Shown: positions 62,701-64,000 of the stretch, in pieces
Numbering within the stretch: the stretch's first letter is position 1
Layout of the letters: every line of letters begins with the position of its first letter
Assembly (NCBI GenBank): GCA_049840835.1
Contig: JASGJG010000030.1
Span: 1-64,000 of the forward strand
Reading direction: 5' to 3'
Length of the DNA stretch: 64,000 nucleotides
From: JANLTX01 sp049840835
GTDB taxonomy: Bacteria > Armatimonadota > Armatimonadia > Armatimonadales > Armatimonadaceae
The notes under the pieces: generated by a model
Told to the model about the DNA's origin: nothing
What the model saw: the letters and a program-made list of their open reading frames with translations, nothing else
Databases searched by the model: none
Program-made: the position numbers and the translations under genes

Positions 62701-64000
62701 TTACTTTTTCAACAATACAGAGATTGCCTTATCTAGCTGCGGGTCTTTGCCCGCCAGGTAATCTTCTGTGCTCCACGGAACCTTGATGTCTGGCTCTTCA
62801 CCCTTGTTTTCCATACTGGTGCCGTCTTTGCGGAACACACTCTGGCCAGGAATACGAATGCTCGTTCCATCGACCAGATTGCCGCCGAAGGTCCAGATGA
62901 CATAGCCGGGAGTCGGCATACCCACCAGAGTGGCCAGGCCGCTGGCGCGCATGCCGTAGGGGAACATCTCTGCGTTCGAGAAACTACTCTCGCCCATGAG
63001 CACCACAATAGGCCGGTTCCAGGCGGCGCGGGGCGAAAAGTTCGGGTGGGAGACATCACCGGGTAGCCATCGCGTGGCAAGTACGTGCCATAGGGCTTGA
63101 TAGCGAGCCAGGAAATCAGGGTGTCGCCGATATTACCGCCACCGTTTTCACGGACATCGATAATCATAGCGCTTTTGCCCTCGGCAGCTTCGTAGAACTC
63201 TTTCTCGAACCGCTCCCTATTCTCTCCACCCATGCCCGCTATATGCACGTAGCCAATCTTACCGTCGGAGATCTTCTCCACGGTTTTGCGGCGGTTTTCA
63301 ATGCGGTTGCGGTAGTGCAGGTTATTCCAGTCGCCACCGCTCAGGGCACGGTATTGCACGATACGGACGCCTACCAGGCTGGAGCTAGAGTTCACCAGTA
63401 GCTCGAAATCCCGGTCGCCCTTGTCATTGAGGACTTTGTAGAGGTCTTCGTTCAAAGACACAGGGGTACCATCTATCGCCATAATGTACTCGCCTGGCTT
63501 GAGCTGAGTCTTGGCGAAGCTGCCCGGTGAGCGGCGTGGCACGTCTTTGATACGGATACCTGGGCCGGTATAGGCGTAGTCAAAGTAGATACCCAGGTTC
63601 CGAGTGTCTGGCGCTGGAGGTCCGCCCGCCGCCGCGCCGACCTCGGAGTGGGAGGATTCCAACTCACCCACCATCATGTTCAGCAGGGCAGCCATTTCAT
63701 CGCGAGTGTCCACGCTGGCGAGCAGCGGCTCATAGCGCTTCTTGATAGCAGCCCAGTCTCGCCCATGGAAGTTCGGGTCATGGAAGCGGCGGTTGTAGGT
63801 GCGCCAGAACTCATCGAAAGCGGCATGTCGCTCTGCACGTACATTGCGCTCCCATACGGCGCGGAAAGTCGTTGCCGTAGCTGCGGGCGCCATAAGGGGC
63901 TGCACAAAGACCTGCCCACCGCGCTGGTAGAAGATTCTCTTGCCACCATCTACCAGGCGCAACTGCGAGATGCCACCAGTGGTCGTGCGGCGCTGAACTT
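62701..64000 (-). pseudogene. tricorn-like S41 serine peptidase, one frameshift, 5' end outside window
   Basis: C-terminal part of a tricorn-protease-like peptidase. The frame stays open to the window edge (translation upstream of the first in-frame start reads TTTGGISQ), so the N-terminal propeller lies beyond 64000. Seen are a helical C1 domain (FDEFWRTYNRRFHDPNFHGRDW), a PDZ-like domain (IRIKDVPRRSPGSFAKTQLKPGEYIMAIDG), and the S41 core with GYVHIAGMGG and MIIDVRENGGG. One base lost near 63058-63063 breaks the frame before the catalytic part VLMGESSFSNAEMFPYG, whose Ser is the likely nucleophile. It ends at the bidirectional terminator. Confidence 0.88.

Noticed and set aside
1..64000. CRISPR arrays, tRNA or rRNA genes, selC, integrase or transposase genes
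   Set aside because: No regularly spaced repeats, cloverleaf-like segments or recognisable recombinase motifs were found in the sequence or translations by reading; a covariance-model search would be decisive.

Overview
The window reads as chromosomal DNA of a free-living, pigmented, non-model Gram-negative-type bacterium of moderately high GC. It has many secreted peptidases, lipoproteins, a murein amidase, an NlpC/P60 hydrolase and a membrane pyrophosphatase. The mixture would fit the Armatimonadota or a neighbouring phylum, but no rRNA or classical marker gene is present, so this is only a guess. I see no tRNA, CRISPR array, integrase, transposase or replication origin. No stretch longer than about 210 bases lacks a gene or a recognisable hairpin.

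Layout. 1-3.5 kb: an S9 peptidase entering from outside the window and a small secreted protein. 3.5-6.6 kb: an AT-rich orphan, two tandem AhpD-like peroxidase genes, and divergent nudC. One AhpD-like copy has an in-frame TGA exactly at its catalytic cysteine, followed by a SECIS-like hairpin. 6.6-8.6 kb: an AraC/GyrI regulator and an AEC transporter. 8.5-13 kb: a carotenoid locus (idi, cruF-like, UbiA-type lycopene elongase-like, crtI/crtD-like, crtB) laid out like the haloarchaeal bacterioruberin locus. 13-16.7 kb: two hydrolases and an AraC regulator. 16.7-19.8 kb: a cation/proton antiporter and an ArsR-SRPBCC-DinB operon behind an operator-overlapped promoter. 19.8-24 kb: subtilase, M48 and NlpC/P60 secreted enzymes. 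24-29.6 kb: a LolA/DUF4412-like protein, an FAD amine-oxidase-like protein, glutamate dehydrogenase, a cobA-hemD fusion and an ECF-like sigma factor. 29.7-35.3 kb: a methyltransferase, two MDR dehydrogenases, a secreted beta-sandwich protein, deoC and an amidase. 35.3-37.4 kb: hppA. 37.6-47.3 kb: a minus-strand run of membrane protein, small companion, TPR-CHAT protease, subtilase lipoprotein, DUF4382/DUF5666 lipoprotein and an Arg/Ser/Asp-rich secreted protein. 47.4-57.8 kb: metabolic genes ending in a bifunctional aldolase/dehydrogenase. 57.9-59.6 kb: an AT-rich AAA-ATPase plus DUF4276-like pair, a possible defence module. 59.7-64 kb: an unrecognised large protein, an amidohydrolase and a tricorn-like S41 peptidase leaving the window.

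Three threads run through the window. First, the probable selenoprotein and its Cys paralogue form a two-gene redox operon divergent from nudC. Second, many genes appear to be leaderless: a TANNNT box sits 6-7 bases before the start codon, and two divergent gene pairs share overlapping boxes in gaps of 23-24 bases. Third, about twenty single-base frameshifts interrupt thirteen genes, all between 28.4 and 63.1 kb and often in short homopolymers, including in hppA and cobA-hemD. This looks more like uncorrected sequence error than decay, and it is why several features are given as one frameshifted gene.
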